From contig JAPFFF010000003.1 in assembly GCA_039105265.1 (NCBI GenBank), positions 310,001-374,000 on the forward strand: a stretch of DNA of 64,000 nucleotides, written 5' to 3'. Source of the DNA: Tritrichomonas musculus (Eukaryota; Parabasalia; Tritrichomonadida; Tritrichomonadidae). This document shows positions 8,480 to 18,491 of the stretch, in pieces. The position numbers and the translations under genes were made by a program. How positions within the stretch are numbered: the first letter of the stretch is position 1; every line of letters begins with the position of its first letter. The notes below the pieces were generated by a model. The model made no database searches, was not told the origin of the DNA, and was given only the letters and a program-made list of their open reading frames with translations.

Positions 8480-9988
8480 CTAGACTGCATCATTCTCAGG
8501 AAGATACTCATTATATCTTCTACTTAAAAGGGATGTAGCATGTTCAATAAGAGGTATCATGTAATCTTCAGGATCTCTATATTCATCGTTTTCAGCCTTT
8601 TCCAGGGCTGTGACAATAGGTTCATTGTCAAATATCAAACTATTCCAATCTGTGCAATCTTGCTGAGTTTCCCCAAAACGATTTATTGCTTCTAAAGCGT
8701 CAATTATTTGGTGTGGGATATCATTCATTAAATCATCAATAAAATCACTAATAACATTAATAAAGCCATTTTCGATAAAGAATTTCATTTCTTCTTTATT
8801 CGAACATTCAACAAGGAGTCCGAGAGCAGAAATAGTTGAAATTTTTGCTTTGAAAGGAATGTTCATTTGTATCATGTCAAAAAGATGCTTTGCAAAGCCA
8901 ATTTGAATGATTTCACCAACTTCCTTGTCTGATAAATAAAGATGTGAAAGTATTGCTAACGAAACGCGAATAAATTCAGGACTAACATTGGGAATATTCA
9001 AAACTTTAAAAATGAGTTCTAAGAAAAATGAATTATGATCTTTAATTTGTGTTCGAATTAATGAGGAATTATTATATAAGTATTCATTCTCAGAAATTGA
9101 ATCTGGATTGCGTAAAATAAAGTCTATCATTCTAAGAATTTCTCCTAACGTATCAATATCTTCGAAATCTCCACATTTCTTGATAAAATTTGGATCATTT
9201 AAAATAACAAGTCCAATTTCAGCTTTTAGGTTGCCAAATGTTTCAAGACAAAGTATACCAAATTTGATATGTTGCTTATCTTTTGAATTAAATGTTAATT
9301 CACAAATCTTTGGTATTAAAGTAGCGACATAACGTATGCAATTATAATAATGAAATGCATCAACAAGAGAATAAACACTGTCCAAATAAGAATAATCTGG
9401 TTTCAAGAGTTCTTTGAGAACGTCAAATACTTTATTATCAAGCAAGAACTTTACAGCAGTTGAACTTTGGAGTATTCCTTTTTTAATTAATTTGTATTCT
9501 AATTTTAATAATTCTTCAAATATTCCCATAACATATGGCGCTCGAGTAAAATAATTCCAAATAATATGGTAAAAGCTATCATTCATGTATTGGACAAACA
9601 TAGCATTTTCACCTACGTATTTTTTTTTAAAATGAAAAAAAGATGCAAATATTCTAGCAGCTGAATTAACACCTTTAATTCCATATTGGGATTGCGGCTC
9701 AAAAAACTTCATTAATAACGAAACATATCCTGGATCGTATATGAATGGATGATTCCAAAAATATTTCGATAAAAATTCGCTTTCTGGGTTTTGATGATCT
9801 ACTTCAAGAAGCAATTGAAATCTTTGATTTATTTCGTCTGGTGATAAATCTGTATTCTGGAAATCATTGTCTTCTTCGTCTCTGAATTGAAGTTTGTTTG
9901 CACTAATAGATTTATTTTTATCAAATTTTTGATTTTGCATTTTAATAAAATAAATTTGAAAATTTCTCCTTTGACCAATTTCATTCAC
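8480..9988 (-). CDS. Armadillo/HEAT-like alpha-helical protein
   Basis: 502 residues, almost entirely predicted alpha-helix in repeated pairs from about residue 60 to 480 (for example FIRVSLAILSHLYLSDKEVG, then ISTISALGLLVECSNKEEM, then IPHQIIDALEAINRFG). This is typical of the divergent armadillo-like folds annotated in large numbers in trichomonads. Such folds bind partner peptides; no partner is evident. A second in-frame Met lies at residue 17 (start 9940), where a charged head (MQNQKFDKNKSIS) begins, and may be the real start. No catalytic motif, signal or membrane segment is seen. Confidence 0.72.
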   Translation of the reverse strand: MNEIGQRRNFQIYFIKMQNQKFDKNKSISANKLQFRDEEDNDFQNTDLSPDEINQRFQLLLEVDHQNPESEFLSKYFWNHPFIYDPGYVSLLMKFFEPQSQYGIKGVNSAARIFASFFHFKKKYVGENAMFVQYMNDSFYHIIWNYFTRAPYVMGIFEELLKLEYKLIKKGILQSSTAVKFLLDNKVFDVLKELLKPDYSYLDSVYSLVDAFHYYNCIRYVATLIPKICELTFNSKDKQHIKFGILCLETFGNLKAEIGLVILNDPNFIKKCGDFEDIDTLGEILRMIDFILRNPDSISENEYLYNNSSLIRTQIKDHNSFFLELIFKVLNIPNVSPEFIRVSLAILSHLYLSDKEVGEIIQIGFAKHLFDMIQMNIPFKAKISTISALGLLVECSNKEEMKFFIENGFINVISDFIDDLMNDIPHQIIDALEAINRFGETQQDCTDWNSLIFDNEPIVTALEKAENDEYRDPEDYMIPLIEHATSLLSRRYNEYLPENDAV

Positions 9989-10391
9989 TCAAAAATCTGT
10001 TAAAAGGGAGCAATTTTAAATTTCAGAGAAAAGTCAATGAATATGATGTCTTAAGATATGTTTTAAATAAATTAATGCTATATTAATTATATTATAATTA
10101 AAACTAATATATTTATTGCATTTCTTCTATTTGAACATAAGATATTAATATTTATTATAAAATACTCCTTTCAAAAAGTTGATTTTGATTCTGTTAAAAA
10201 ATGAATATAGCACTAATATTTTTTTGTGGTTGTAAATGAGCTAAACTATCCAACTAACAAGGATAATAAAAATTACAAAAGCATAAATAAAAACATAAGA
10301 AAAACTATTTGTAGTATGTAATCAATTTTTTTTGAGTGATTCAATCTTTTTAATTGAAAGATTCTATGGATTACGTTTATTTTAAATAAAA
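9989..10391. other. Intergenic stretch between divergent genes
   Basis: About 400 AT-rich bases between two genes transcribed away from each other, so it should hold two promoters. I see no convincing initiator, repeat or RNA gene. A TCAATC lies about 50 bases before the right-hand start but departs from the Y at +2. Confidence 0.5.
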
Positions 10392-11915
10392 ATGGAAGCT
10401 GAAAGTGCAGTTCGTTATGTTATTGAAAATCTTTTAAGACCAATTGGAATCGACTTGTCTCCTAATGTTTTTAATCAAGCGGCAACGGGAGAGGAAGAAG
10501 TATTAAATGATATGAAGCAAGCAGTTTACCTTTTTCTCGCAAATCTAATTATAAGCAATAAGCAAGATCAAAGAAATTGGATACGAAATTGTAATCCAGA
10601 TATAGCAAGCGATGTACTACGACTTTTAGGGTTTGATCCTTTTTTGTTTGATCTTGATAATAGTTCTCAGCATTTACTTGTTACACTTTGCTGGCTTATT
10701 TGGAGAGCTGACCTTTTTAAAACTCTTTACGACAATTTACTACCCAGCGATGATACTTATTTACCGCCTTATGGTACTTTATGCGTAGACGAAAATGATG
10801 TTCAACCAAAACCTTTACGCGCTCCACCAAAAGATCATGAAGAACTTGTTCGTAGAATTCAGAGGCTTGTTGGCAAAATATCTTATCAATTACAGACTTT
10901 AAGCGATCTTGAAATGACAAGAGAAACTCTTCATTGGCAAATTCGAGCGATTGACCCCGACTCTTCTTTGTATGCATTAAGTCTCAAATCAAAACCTAAC
11001 ATTCTCGCTGAACACACAAAAGCTTTACGTTTAGCAGTTGAAAATGCACAAAAGTTAAAAAATTTAGAACAAATTGAAAGAGTTTTTTGGCGTTGGGCTT
11101 TTTCAATTGTTGATAATTTGAATTTAAGTACTGACCGCTTCGAAGAAACAAGATCAATTCCTATCGACTGGTTTCCACCATTAACATGCGCACCATATGC
11201 TCGGCATAATCAAGGTGTCGATGAGATATCAAAGGCATTTGATGAAATGAAAGAGAAAATGGAACTTTGCAAAGAAAAAGTTGGAACAGGGAAAATTAAC
11301 GAAAAGCAAAGTGGTTTAAATGGCCGTCAGATTGATTTAATTAAGAGAGAAATAGATGATTACATGGAATCTCTAGAAAGAATCGAAGAAATCAAGATCG
11401 AGGAAAAAGAAGAAATAAAAACAAAATTAATCCCTGAATTATCATTTAGAGAATTTAGTGACTCAAAGCTCCAAAGGATTATTGTGAAGTCAGAAAATAA
11501 ATGCGCTGAAATAGCTCAGAGATGTTGTCCCGAAATTGAGCAAATAGTTGCAGATATATGTAGTGAATATGGATATCATCCGCATGGTTGGAAATGCGAT
11601 GTTAAAATAACTCATATTGAAGAAGAAGATACATTCGAAAGACCAAAGCCTTCAAGGGGACCTTCAGCTAAACAGAAAAGTATAGCAACAGTTGCAAGAC
11701 AGCAAGCCGCTGCCGCTGCCAAAAAAGCTGCTGCTAAAGCAGCAGCAGCCGCTGAAGCAGAAGCAGAGGCAAATTCAACTCCTCCAAAACGAAGACAAGC
11801 ACCTCCAACTTCTTCAAAGCCAGCGGCCAGACCAGCAGCAAAGCCAGCTTCAAAGCCAGCAGCGAAACCAACAGGTTCTCAATCACGATTACCAGCTCCG
11901 AAGAGAAAGAAATAA
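10392..11915 (+). CDS. Probable TEDC1 homologue (tubulin epsilon and delta complex 1)
   Basis: 507 residues. Three blocks follow the vertebrate TEDC1 (C14orf80) layout from memory: LLVTLCWLIWRADLF (95-109), IQRLVGKISYQLQTLSDLE (156-174) and LEQIERVFWRWAFSIVDN (225-242, the FWxWxxxxxD signature). TEDC1 with TEDC2 binds delta- and epsilon-tubulin and stabilises centriolar triplet microtubules; a flagellate with triplet basal bodies is expected to have it. Residues 260-350 form a charged coiled coil. The last 90 residues are an Ala/Lys/Pro-rich basic tail ending APKRKK, like histone H1 tails and likely disordered, perhaps microtubule- or nucleic-acid-binding. A family alignment would settle the call. 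Confidence 0.6.
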   Translation: MEAESAVRYVIENLLRPIGIDLSPNVFNQAATGEEEVLNDMKQAVYLFLANLIISNKQDQRNWIRNCNPDIASDVLRLLGFDPFLFDLDNSSQHLLVTLCWLIWRADLFKTLYDNLLPSDDTYLPPYGTLCVDENDVQPKPLRAPPKDHEELVRRIQRLVGKISYQLQTLSDLEMTRETLHWQIRAIDPDSSLYALSLKSKPNILAEHTKALRLAVENAQKLKNLEQIERVFWRWAFSIVDNLNLSTDRFEETRSIPIDWFPPLTCAPYARHNQGVDEISKAFDEMKEKMELCKEKVGTGKINEKQSGLNGRQIDLIKREIDDYMESLERIEEIKIEEKEEIKTKLIPELSFREFSDSKLQRIIVKSENKCAEIAQRCCPEIEQIVADICSEYGYHPHGWKCDVKITHIEEEDTFERPKPSRGPSAKQKSIATVARQQAAAAAKKAAAKAAAAAEAEAEANSTPPKRRQAPPTSSKPAARPAAKPASKPAAKPTGSQSRLPAPKRKK

Positions 11916-12209
11916 TTTATTTATTTTGTTTTAGATTATTATATTTGAATTTTCATGTATCTTTAAATTTTTTTTTTTTTAATATTTTATAATTAAGCGA
12001 TGTTTTATGAATTTTTATATCAGCAAGCTCACTTTCATTTTAGTTTTTATTATTATCAGATAGAAAAAAGTTTACATTTCTTAACCTTTTAAGTAATTTC
12101 TAACAAAGACTAATCAACCAAGCAAGAAAAACAAATACTCTTTTTCTTTTATTCAAGAATATCATCAATTAGTATCTATAATTAAATTTTTTATATAACA
12201 TTATATACT

Positions 12210-13136
12210 TTATTTAAAGTCGAGAGACCAACCAAATTTGATGACTTCAAATTTATCCTTAATAGATGTAGCAGACCGAAGAGATATTGTAACAAGATTA
12301 CTTGGAGAAAACTTGGTCATCATTTCAATAGTTCCATCGAGATTCATTTTCCCACAAAAAGTATTTTTTCGCTTGACTTCGAATCCTGCTGCAAATTTTG
12401 GTTTATTTTTAGAGTGGTTATACCCACCAGACATAGCAATTATTAAATTATTTCTTTGAACTTCTGAAATTAAACCAAAATTCAAAGATCTACTAAATAA
12501 CTCTAATAAACCATAGCAACATATATTATTCATTTTTTTGATTCCACCAAATTTCACTTTTTGAAGAGAAAAGGACGATATATCACCTCTGATTGAAGCA
12601 AGAGGGCCATATTTTGTTGATAAAAAAGTTGCCTCGAGGATATTTAACTTATCAATGATATGGGCTCTAAGAGCAACACTTGCTCGAAAATCAGAAATAG
12701 AGCAAATAGTTGATATAGAATTATTTTCTTTAACACCAAGAAATCCTTCTATATTATATTCGTTTGTTCGATAAAATGTAGAAAAAGAAGTTATACAATT
12801 TTTAATATGCGGTGCAACAACATATGGATAAACATGATTTTTTGAGGCTATAGTTGCTTTGAAATCTAAACTATCTTTTAAAAGCTTTTTACAAACTTGG
12901 CAATAAACAGATGGAAGTGTCGATAAATTGAATGAAACATCAAATCCACTAAAGTTAAATGATGCATCAGCTTTTCCTATAATAGATTTGTCTTTTTGTA
13001 AATTTGCCAATAGTTCAATCGATTGTCCTGATTTCTGGTATAAATATCCCACATGGTCTTCTTTGTATGGACCAACAACGTTATTTATTTTATTTATAAG
13101 ATCGTAAGCTTGACTAAAATGAAGGAAACTCTTCAT
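12210..13136 (-). CDS. Hydrogenosomal-type outer-membrane beta-barrel (Tom40/VDAC class)
   Basis: 308 residues rich in alternating hydrophobic/polar strands from about residue 50 onward, with an N-terminal amphipathic helix (about 1-20), the architecture of the mitochondrial porin superfamily (VDAC and Tom40). The extreme C-terminus KFGWSLDFK fits the beta-signal polar-x-Gly-x-x-hydrophobic-x-hydrophobic, which the SAM/Sam50 complex reads to insert barrels into mitochondrial-type outer membranes. In trichomonads that organelle is the hydrogenosome. I cannot tell a Tom40 translocase pore from a metabolite channel. There is no cleavable presequence, as expected for an outer-membrane barrel. Confidence 0.65.
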   Translation of the reverse strand: MKSFLHFSQAYDLINKINNVVGPYKEDHVGYLYQKSGQSIELLANLQKDKSIIGKADASFNFSGFDVSFNLSTLPSVYCQVCKKLLKDSLDFKATIASKNHVYPYVVAPHIKNCITSFSTFYRTNEYNIEGFLGVKENNSISTICSISDFRASVALRAHIIDKLNILEATFLSTKYGPLASIRGDISSFSLQKVKFGGIKKMNNICCYGLLELFSRSLNFGLISEVQRNNLIIAMSGGYNHSKNKPKFAAGFEVKRKNTFCGKMNLDGTIEMMTKFSPSNLVTISLRSATSIKDKFEVIKFGWSLDFK

Positions 13137-13238
13137 TAAATTAAATTTGATTTCTAAAGAAATAAACTATTGAAAAAAATTTCTGAAATTTTGAAAATGT
13201 CAACTTTCGTTATAAAAGCTTTTCAATCCTGATATTTT

Positions 13239-15428
13239 TTGATGATTCGAAAAGATATTGAGCCATTTCTTTGTGAAATTATCAAGAATGATATTGAAGA
13301 AGTGCATTTAGCTCAGTGGGTTGATAAAATCAACTCGCACAACCATTTAGATCGTCGTCTTTTAGTTTTTACAGACTCAGGCTTTGCGCTTTGTCGCGCA
13401 AAAACATTTTCTAAAGTTCCAGAAATAACAAAATTTTTTTCTTGGTTTAATTTGCAATCTGTTGAATTAAATGAAAATATTTTTAAATTTATTTTTGAAA
13501 GCGAAGAACAAGAGAGAATAATTTCATTTTCATTTGAACAAACAAACGAGTTACTTGATGTTTTATGCCAGCATCTAGCCAATATTTTAATACCTTCTGA
13601 GTACCCCCAAATTTTAGTTGGCCATAATTTTTCAATTGAAAATTACAATACAATTCCAATGACCAGTGGCTTATCCAGATTAAAGGCTAATGTTTTTTAT
13701 GACCACGAAGAAAATGATGATATCAGATCACTTTTTGACTCGTATTCAAACTTTTTAACAAGTGGAATGACAAAATTGAATCTTGGTTTATTTGGAGACT
13801 CATCATTTATAGGAATTATTATTGATTCACTTAAAGTTGTTCCACATATTACATCAGTTGTATTCTCATCTACCAAAAATTCTTCATCGCATTGGCTTGA
13901 ATTTCGTGATTTACTTAAATATTCGAGATATGTTAATGAAATAATAACACATGAAGCAATTACAAAAGATTTTTATAGTATTAACTCCATTAAACAAGAT
14001 GAATTCAGCGAAAAAATCGAAACGATTACATTTGGTAATCCGAATTTATCTGATAAAGAAGTTGATGTAATTACTAATCTTTATAAAAAAGCAAATATAA
14101 AAAATATTAAATTTATCAATGCGAAGCGTGCAATGTTATCATTTAAAAATAATTTAAATACTTTTGTAAGTAACTCCAACTTCAAGTCTGTTACCTTAGA
14201 TAAGATTTTGAGTTTGAAAGTACTAACAACATTAAGGTTATTAAAAAATGTTGAAAAAGTGGGTATAACAGGGTGTGATATTGAAATTAGTGAAGCTATT
14301 CCTATCATTTGTTCTTTAAATGGTATTATAAATACTAAATCAATTGATCTATCAGACAACAAATGCCATTTTCCTCTTTCAAGGGAAAATTTGTCACTTC
14401 CTGAATGTATTGAGGAAATGATTTTTGATAACCTTCGTTTTTCTGGTATTTCCCTACAAGTTTTATTAGCATACTTTGAATGCCAAAAAAGTTCAAAAAA
14501 ATTATCTATTCACATTAATAATATCAACAGTATTGAACATGACAAAGAGTTTTATCAATCACTTTTTAAGTTTGGAGAGAATTATTCTCAAGATGATATA
14601 AGCCTCACAAAATATATAGATAAATCAGAACAGAACTTTAATTTAGATAAAATTTATTTCGATAACAACAAAATATCCAAATACCTTCTTCGATTCTTCT
14701 TTAGAAACAAAGATCTTTCTTTACTCTCTCTTAATGGATCAGATTTTGAATCAGACGACCAAATTATAAAAGAATTGACATCTTTCATAACGCATACAAA
14801 AACATTAAATGAACTCCGCATTTCAGGCAATTTAAGATATCAACTTTCGCCATCAAAACTTGAATTAATTTTGCAATCTTTTGCTCATGATCAGCGGTCG
14901 ATAAAACGATTGGATATTAGTTTGCATAATTATAGACAAGAATCACTTGACGTTCTTTCTGAAGTTTTATTACTAAATCGAAAAATTGAATATGTAAATT
15001 TCACAAGAAACAACGTATATAATAAGCCGACTTGGCAATCATTCTTTAAAAAATTAATGGGAAGAGGAGCACCTCTGGATTTTCCAATTCCGCATGCAGA
15101 ATTTAGTGAGATGCTCAGATCAAAAGAGATAACAAAAGAAGAACTAACAGAACTAATTAATATGATAGACAAAATAAAAAAAGGTAATAAAGATATAAAA
15201 ATTCCGCCAGAAACAATTATCCCAACTCCACTCGATGATGACGAAGAAAAAAGTGTCAATGATTCAAATAGTGAAGTTAAGCCTATAATAAACGAAAAAA
15301 GCAAGAAAAATGAGAAATTTTCTTGGGAAATTCAAGATATACCAGTACCAATTATTAATAATACTGCTTTTAATTCTTTTGAAGAAGAGTTTAGAATCGA
15401 TTCCCTTTTGAACCAAATCAAGCCATGA
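13239..15428 (+). CDS. CARMIL-like leucine-rich-repeat protein (shorter paralogue)
   Basis: 729 residues. The N-terminal 120 residues (RRLLVFTDSGFALCRAK near 40, then strands and a final helix LLDVLCQHLANIL) look like the PH-type domain of CARMIL proteins. A ribonuclease-inhibitor-type leucine-rich-repeat array follows, about 150-615 (for example LSLLSLNGSDF, LNELRISGNLR, IKRLDISLHN). A charged, probably disordered tail ends the protein. CARMILs bind capping protein and regulate actin assembly. I do not see a clear capping-protein-interaction motif, so only the architecture is supported. The 1000-residue protein starting at 24363 shares the same layout. It is divergently oriented from the beta-barrel gene, 102 bases apart. 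Confidence 0.75.
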   Translation: MMIRKDIEPFLCEIIKNDIEEVHLAQWVDKINSHNHLDRRLLVFTDSGFALCRAKTFSKVPEITKFFSWFNLQSVELNENIFKFIFESEEQERIISFSFEQTNELLDVLCQHLANILIPSEYPQILVGHNFSIENYNTIPMTSGLSRLKANVFYDHEENDDIRSLFDSYSNFLTSGMTKLNLGLFGDSSFIGIIIDSLKVVPHITSVVFSSTKNSSSHWLEFRDLLKYSRYVNEIITHEAITKDFYSINSIKQDEFSEKIETITFGNPNLSDKEVDVITNLYKKANIKNIKFINAKRAMLSFKNNLNTFVSNSNFKSVTLDKILSLKVLTTLRLLKNVEKVGITGCDIEISEAIPIICSLNGIINTKSIDLSDNKCHFPLSRENLSLPECIEEMIFDNLRFSGISLQVLLAYFECQKSSKKLSIHINNINSIEHDKEFYQSLFKFGENYSQDDISLTKYIDKSEQNFNLDKIYFDNNKISKYLLRFFFRNKDLSLLSLNGSDFESDDQIIKELTSFITHTKTLNELRISGNLRYQLSPSKLELILQSFAHDQRSIKRLDISLHNYRQESLDVLSEVLLLNRKIEYVNFTRNNVYNKPTWQSFFKKLMGRGAPLDFPIPHAEFSEMLRSKEITKEELTELINMIDKIKKGNKDIKIPPETIIPTPLDDDEEKSVNDSNSEVKPIINEKSKKNEKFSWEIQDIPVPIINNTAFNSFEEEFRIDSLLNQIKP

Positions 15429-15775
15429 TATTTTTTTTAACTTTTCATATTGAAACAAATTCGAAATGATTCTTTGATATTGATAAATAGTATTTTTTCT
15501 ATGAAAAAGTTTTCGAGATAAAAACTTTTTCAATTGTTGTTTTGTAAATTTTTTTTAGGATAGCCACTTTTTTCTCTTTTTATTTATACTTTTTTAATTA
15601 TGAAATGGGCTACAAAAGTTTTCATTAGATTTTTGATTCTTCTATGATTTCTAAAACATCACCTCATGATTTTTTTAGATTTGAAAAAAGAAAATCTCAT
15701 CTTTTTATCTATATCATATTGCACTTTATCAAAAGAAGAAAATCAATTTTTTTTTAATAAAAAACAAATCGCATC
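15429..15775. other. Intergenic stretch, no feature seen
   Basis: About 350 AT-rich bases between convergent genes; T runs only, with no frame, RNA or repeat that I can support. Confidence 0.6.
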
Positions 15776-16435
15776 TTAACAAAATTCGTTATAGAAAGAA
15801 GAATATTGAACAGGTCGATCAATTGACATAAATACATCAGGATTTTCATTAATAATATAATCATTATTGAATTCAATTGAAGTATAAGATTGTAACTGTT
15901 TTGGACAAGATACAAAAAACTCATCTTTAATTGCATAATCGTTATTAATCACATCATCATTTTTGAAATTCATAATACTATCAACTTCCAATACTTTTTC
16001 TTTATCAGAGCTTATTTCTTTAATCTTCTTTTTCATTTTTTTCTTTAAATCATAGTATTTCCATTTTAAGGCTTCTTTTTCATTTGTGAATCGAGTAAAA
16101 CCTTCGCACCAACGAAGAACCCAACCTTTTTGATTAGGAAGGTCTGTAAGGGAATAAATTTCGCAAACTTTTTTCTTCAATTTACAATTCAATTTCTGAT
16201 AATGAAATCCATGTGATTCGAAGTTATGATTTAAAGTATTTATTGGCCTATTTGAAAATACACCGAATACTGTTGAATTAAACAGGAACTGGTAATCATT
16301 AACCCATCCAATTCCTATTGACAAAAATAATTCTTTATTTTCATCAACTTTTTTTAAGCAAATCCAAATTAAATGAGTTTGTTTCATTTTTCTTCCCTGC
16401 TCAGTTATATTCTGTTTAAGTTCCAAAATATCCAT
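15776..16435 (-). CDS. IBP39-like initiator-binding-domain protein, paralogue A
   Basis: 219 residues. Residues about 25-125 follow the N-terminal DNA-binding domain of IBP39, the Trichomonas protein that reads the transcription initiator: a leading helix (LIWICLKKVDENKELFLSIG), the signature IGWVNDYQFLF, a helix with TLNHNFESHGF, and an ending in GWVLRWCEGFTRFT. In IBP39 this is a winged-helix fold. The C-terminal 90 residues are charged and do not resemble the IBP39 RNA-polymerase-tail-binding domain, so this looks like a DNA-binding domain with a different tail. The protein downstream on the same strand (16777-17448) is a tandem paralogue. Target DNA unknown. Confidence 0.7.
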   Translation of the reverse strand: MDILELKQNITEQGRKMKQTHLIWICLKKVDENKELFLSIGIGWVNDYQFLFNSTVFGVFSNRPINTLNHNFESHGFHYQKLNCKLKKKVCEIYSLTDLPNQKGWVLRWCEGFTRFTNEKEALKWKYYDLKKKMKKKIKEISSDKEKVLEVDSIMNFKNDDVINNDYAIKDEFFVSCPKQLQSYTSIEFNNDYIINENPDVFMSIDRPVQYSSFYNEFC

Positions 16436-16776
16436 TGCACTTTATAATTAAAAATCAAAAATATAAATGTCAAAAATTAGAGTGAATTAAATTGAAAGGA
16501 AAGTGAAGTTCGTTTTTTTATTGAATTATTTTTTTCAATAGAATTTTATCCTTTCCATTTTTTTTTTACTATTTAACTCCAAAAAGCAGAAGACTTTATC
16601 ATATATGCATAATATGTTTTTTTTTATGCGACAATAAAAATTGACCTTTGTCTTATAAACGGCAATGATAAATCATATTCAATTAATTGAAAAAAAATTT
16701 TTTTAACAAATTTTATTTGATGTCTTATTGAAAAATATACAATTTTTTTTTCCAATTATTGAATGCTTTTAGTTAA
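16436..16776. other. Spacer between tandem IBP39-like genes
   Basis: 340 bases rich in T and A runs. It must contain the promoter of the 15776-16435 gene on the minus strand. I see no motif clear enough to name. Confidence 0.5.
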
Positions 16777-17448
16777 TTAATTGAAAAAGGGTGTAATAAT
16801 CGAGTCATCTGAATTGTAATCATTCAGATCTAGTGGAAAGCATAATTCCTTATTACTATCATTTTCATCATCATTAATCTTGCCAAAGAAATCATCATTA
16901 TTATTGACAAAGCAACCATCATCACTATCAGCTTCATTTTTTTCATTTTTTTCATTTTTTTCATTGTCATTATTTTCTTCATTTTTTTCATTTTTTTCAT
17001 TTTTCTTTTGATCTTTTTCTGAACTAATGGGATGTATGTTGTCTACTTCATCTTTTGTTGTTGATTGCGTGAATCCTTCTCCTGATCTAATGACCCACTG
17101 ATTGCCGCCTGGAAGGCTGGGAATTTTGAGGACTTCGCAGATTCTTTTTTGATAATTTTTGTTCATTTTTGTAGATTTAAAATTGAGAAGTTGTAACCTT
17201 CGATTAATAGTTGTTCTTTTTGATTTTGTGAACGCTGCAAATATTTTGTTGTTCATGATGAACTCGCACTGACTGATCCATGTTACGCCAACTCTCAAAT
17301 AATCGCCTGGATTCTGCTTGACGTAATTTAAACAGAACCATAAGGTCAAGCACAGTTTTATTTTTTGGTATGTTTTGTCCACGATTTTTCTCAACTCTAA
17401 CAAATTCATTAAGTGAAGCATTTCATTCAAATTTGATTGATCATTCAA
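16777..17448 (-). CDS. IBP39-like initiator-binding-domain protein, paralogue B
   Basis: 223 residues, same layout as the neighbouring paralogue: leading helix (LCLTLWFCLNYVKQNPGDYL), signature VTWISQCEFIM, a recognition-type helix with TTINRRLQLLNF, and an ending in QWVIRSGEGFTQST. The match to the IBP39 DNA-binding domain is clear at these landmarks. Residues about 140-190 are a Lys/Asn/Glu low-complexity stretch built from the unit NEK, coded by an ATTTTTTTC-type microsatellite. The tail is acidic. It probably arose with paralogue A by tandem duplication and then diverged, since little identity remains outside the landmarks. Confidence 0.7.
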   Translation of the reverse strand: MNDQSNLNEMLHLMNLLELRKIVDKTYQKIKLCLTLWFCLNYVKQNPGDYLRVGVTWISQCEFIMNNKIFAAFTKSKRTTINRRLQLLNFKSTKMNKNYQKRICEVLKIPSLPGGNQWVIRSGEGFTQSTTKDEVDNIHPISSEKDQKKNEKNEKNEENNDNEKNEKNEKNEADSDDGCFVNNNDDFFGKINDDENDSNKELCFPLDLNDYNSDDSIITPFFN

Positions 17449-18491
17449 ATTTGATAGACATTTGTCTCGAAAAATTTAATTTGAATAAAGCAATTATATT
17501 AATAATATCATTATTTTAAGCAAGCAAATTATTAATTAAATTCAGGCATGTTTATTGAAACGGTCATATCTTTTGCTATATTTAAAAAAAAAAAAAAAAA
17601 AAAAATGTGTATTCAAAATTGAATACCCAAAGAATTCGTTGTTAAAGCAGTGATTTGATGCTTTTAAGTGAAATTAATTTCTGATTTAATTCATATATGA
17701 AACAAGATTTTATTCTTTTAAATAGGTCCTTTTTGCTTTCTGGTAATATTTTTTCTATAAATACAAATTTAAAATGGAAAATTGAAAAGGTTTTATCTAA
17801 GTTTACAACAAAGATTGGAAAAACATTATTATTCATTCCATAATAATAAATGATGATAATTGCTATTGTTCGCCAGAAAGGATTTTTTTTATCATTTATT
17901 TTATCATCTCAATTTTTGTGAAAACTCATACAAACATTTCAATTTCAAATCAAATTTGAATGTTTAAATGGCCTAGGTAAAAAAAAAATTGTTTATATAT
18001 AAATTAATATATATATATATATATATATCTGCATAAAGAATTATTTTATAGTATAAATTCATTGAGTAAATTTTCTTTTATGAGTAGAATATTTCTGTTG
18101 GCTTGCTATTTTGAGAATCGATATCAAAAGCGTCACTTTTTTGCATCTGATATTCGATTATCAGTTTAAAAATCTGATATCGAGATTATCGATTATCAAA
18201 ATATTAGGTATGAAATGTGATATAAAAATAATTGTAAACTTGATATCAATTACCGAGATCTCAAACAGATTTATCTTTTTTTATAATTCGTATTTGTGAT
18301 TTAAAAATATTTAAAAATAAATAATAGAATGTATTAATGTTTATTTTAAGATTAAAATCTAGAAATACATTCTTTTTTATGAAATATTTGAGATTCAATT
18401 ATTATCATATATTTATCAAAAAGTTTAATTGAAAATTCTGATATCAAAAGCTGAGAAAAAATAATACTCGATCTCGAGAATCAGTGCATAT
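17449..18491. other. Non-coding AT-rich stretch with GATATC-rich segment
   Basis: It holds a run of 22 A (17584-17605) and an AT dinucleotide run near 18010-18028. Between about 18110 and 18510 there are five GATATC sites plus related GATTATC and ATCGA words, far denser than elsewhere in the window. Short open frames in the stretch show no family features and read as chance. Confidence 0.5.

Noticed and set aside
17642-17836. 64-codon minus-strand frame upstream of the IBP39-like pair
   Set aside because: No domain, low-complexity composition and no support beyond an open frame.
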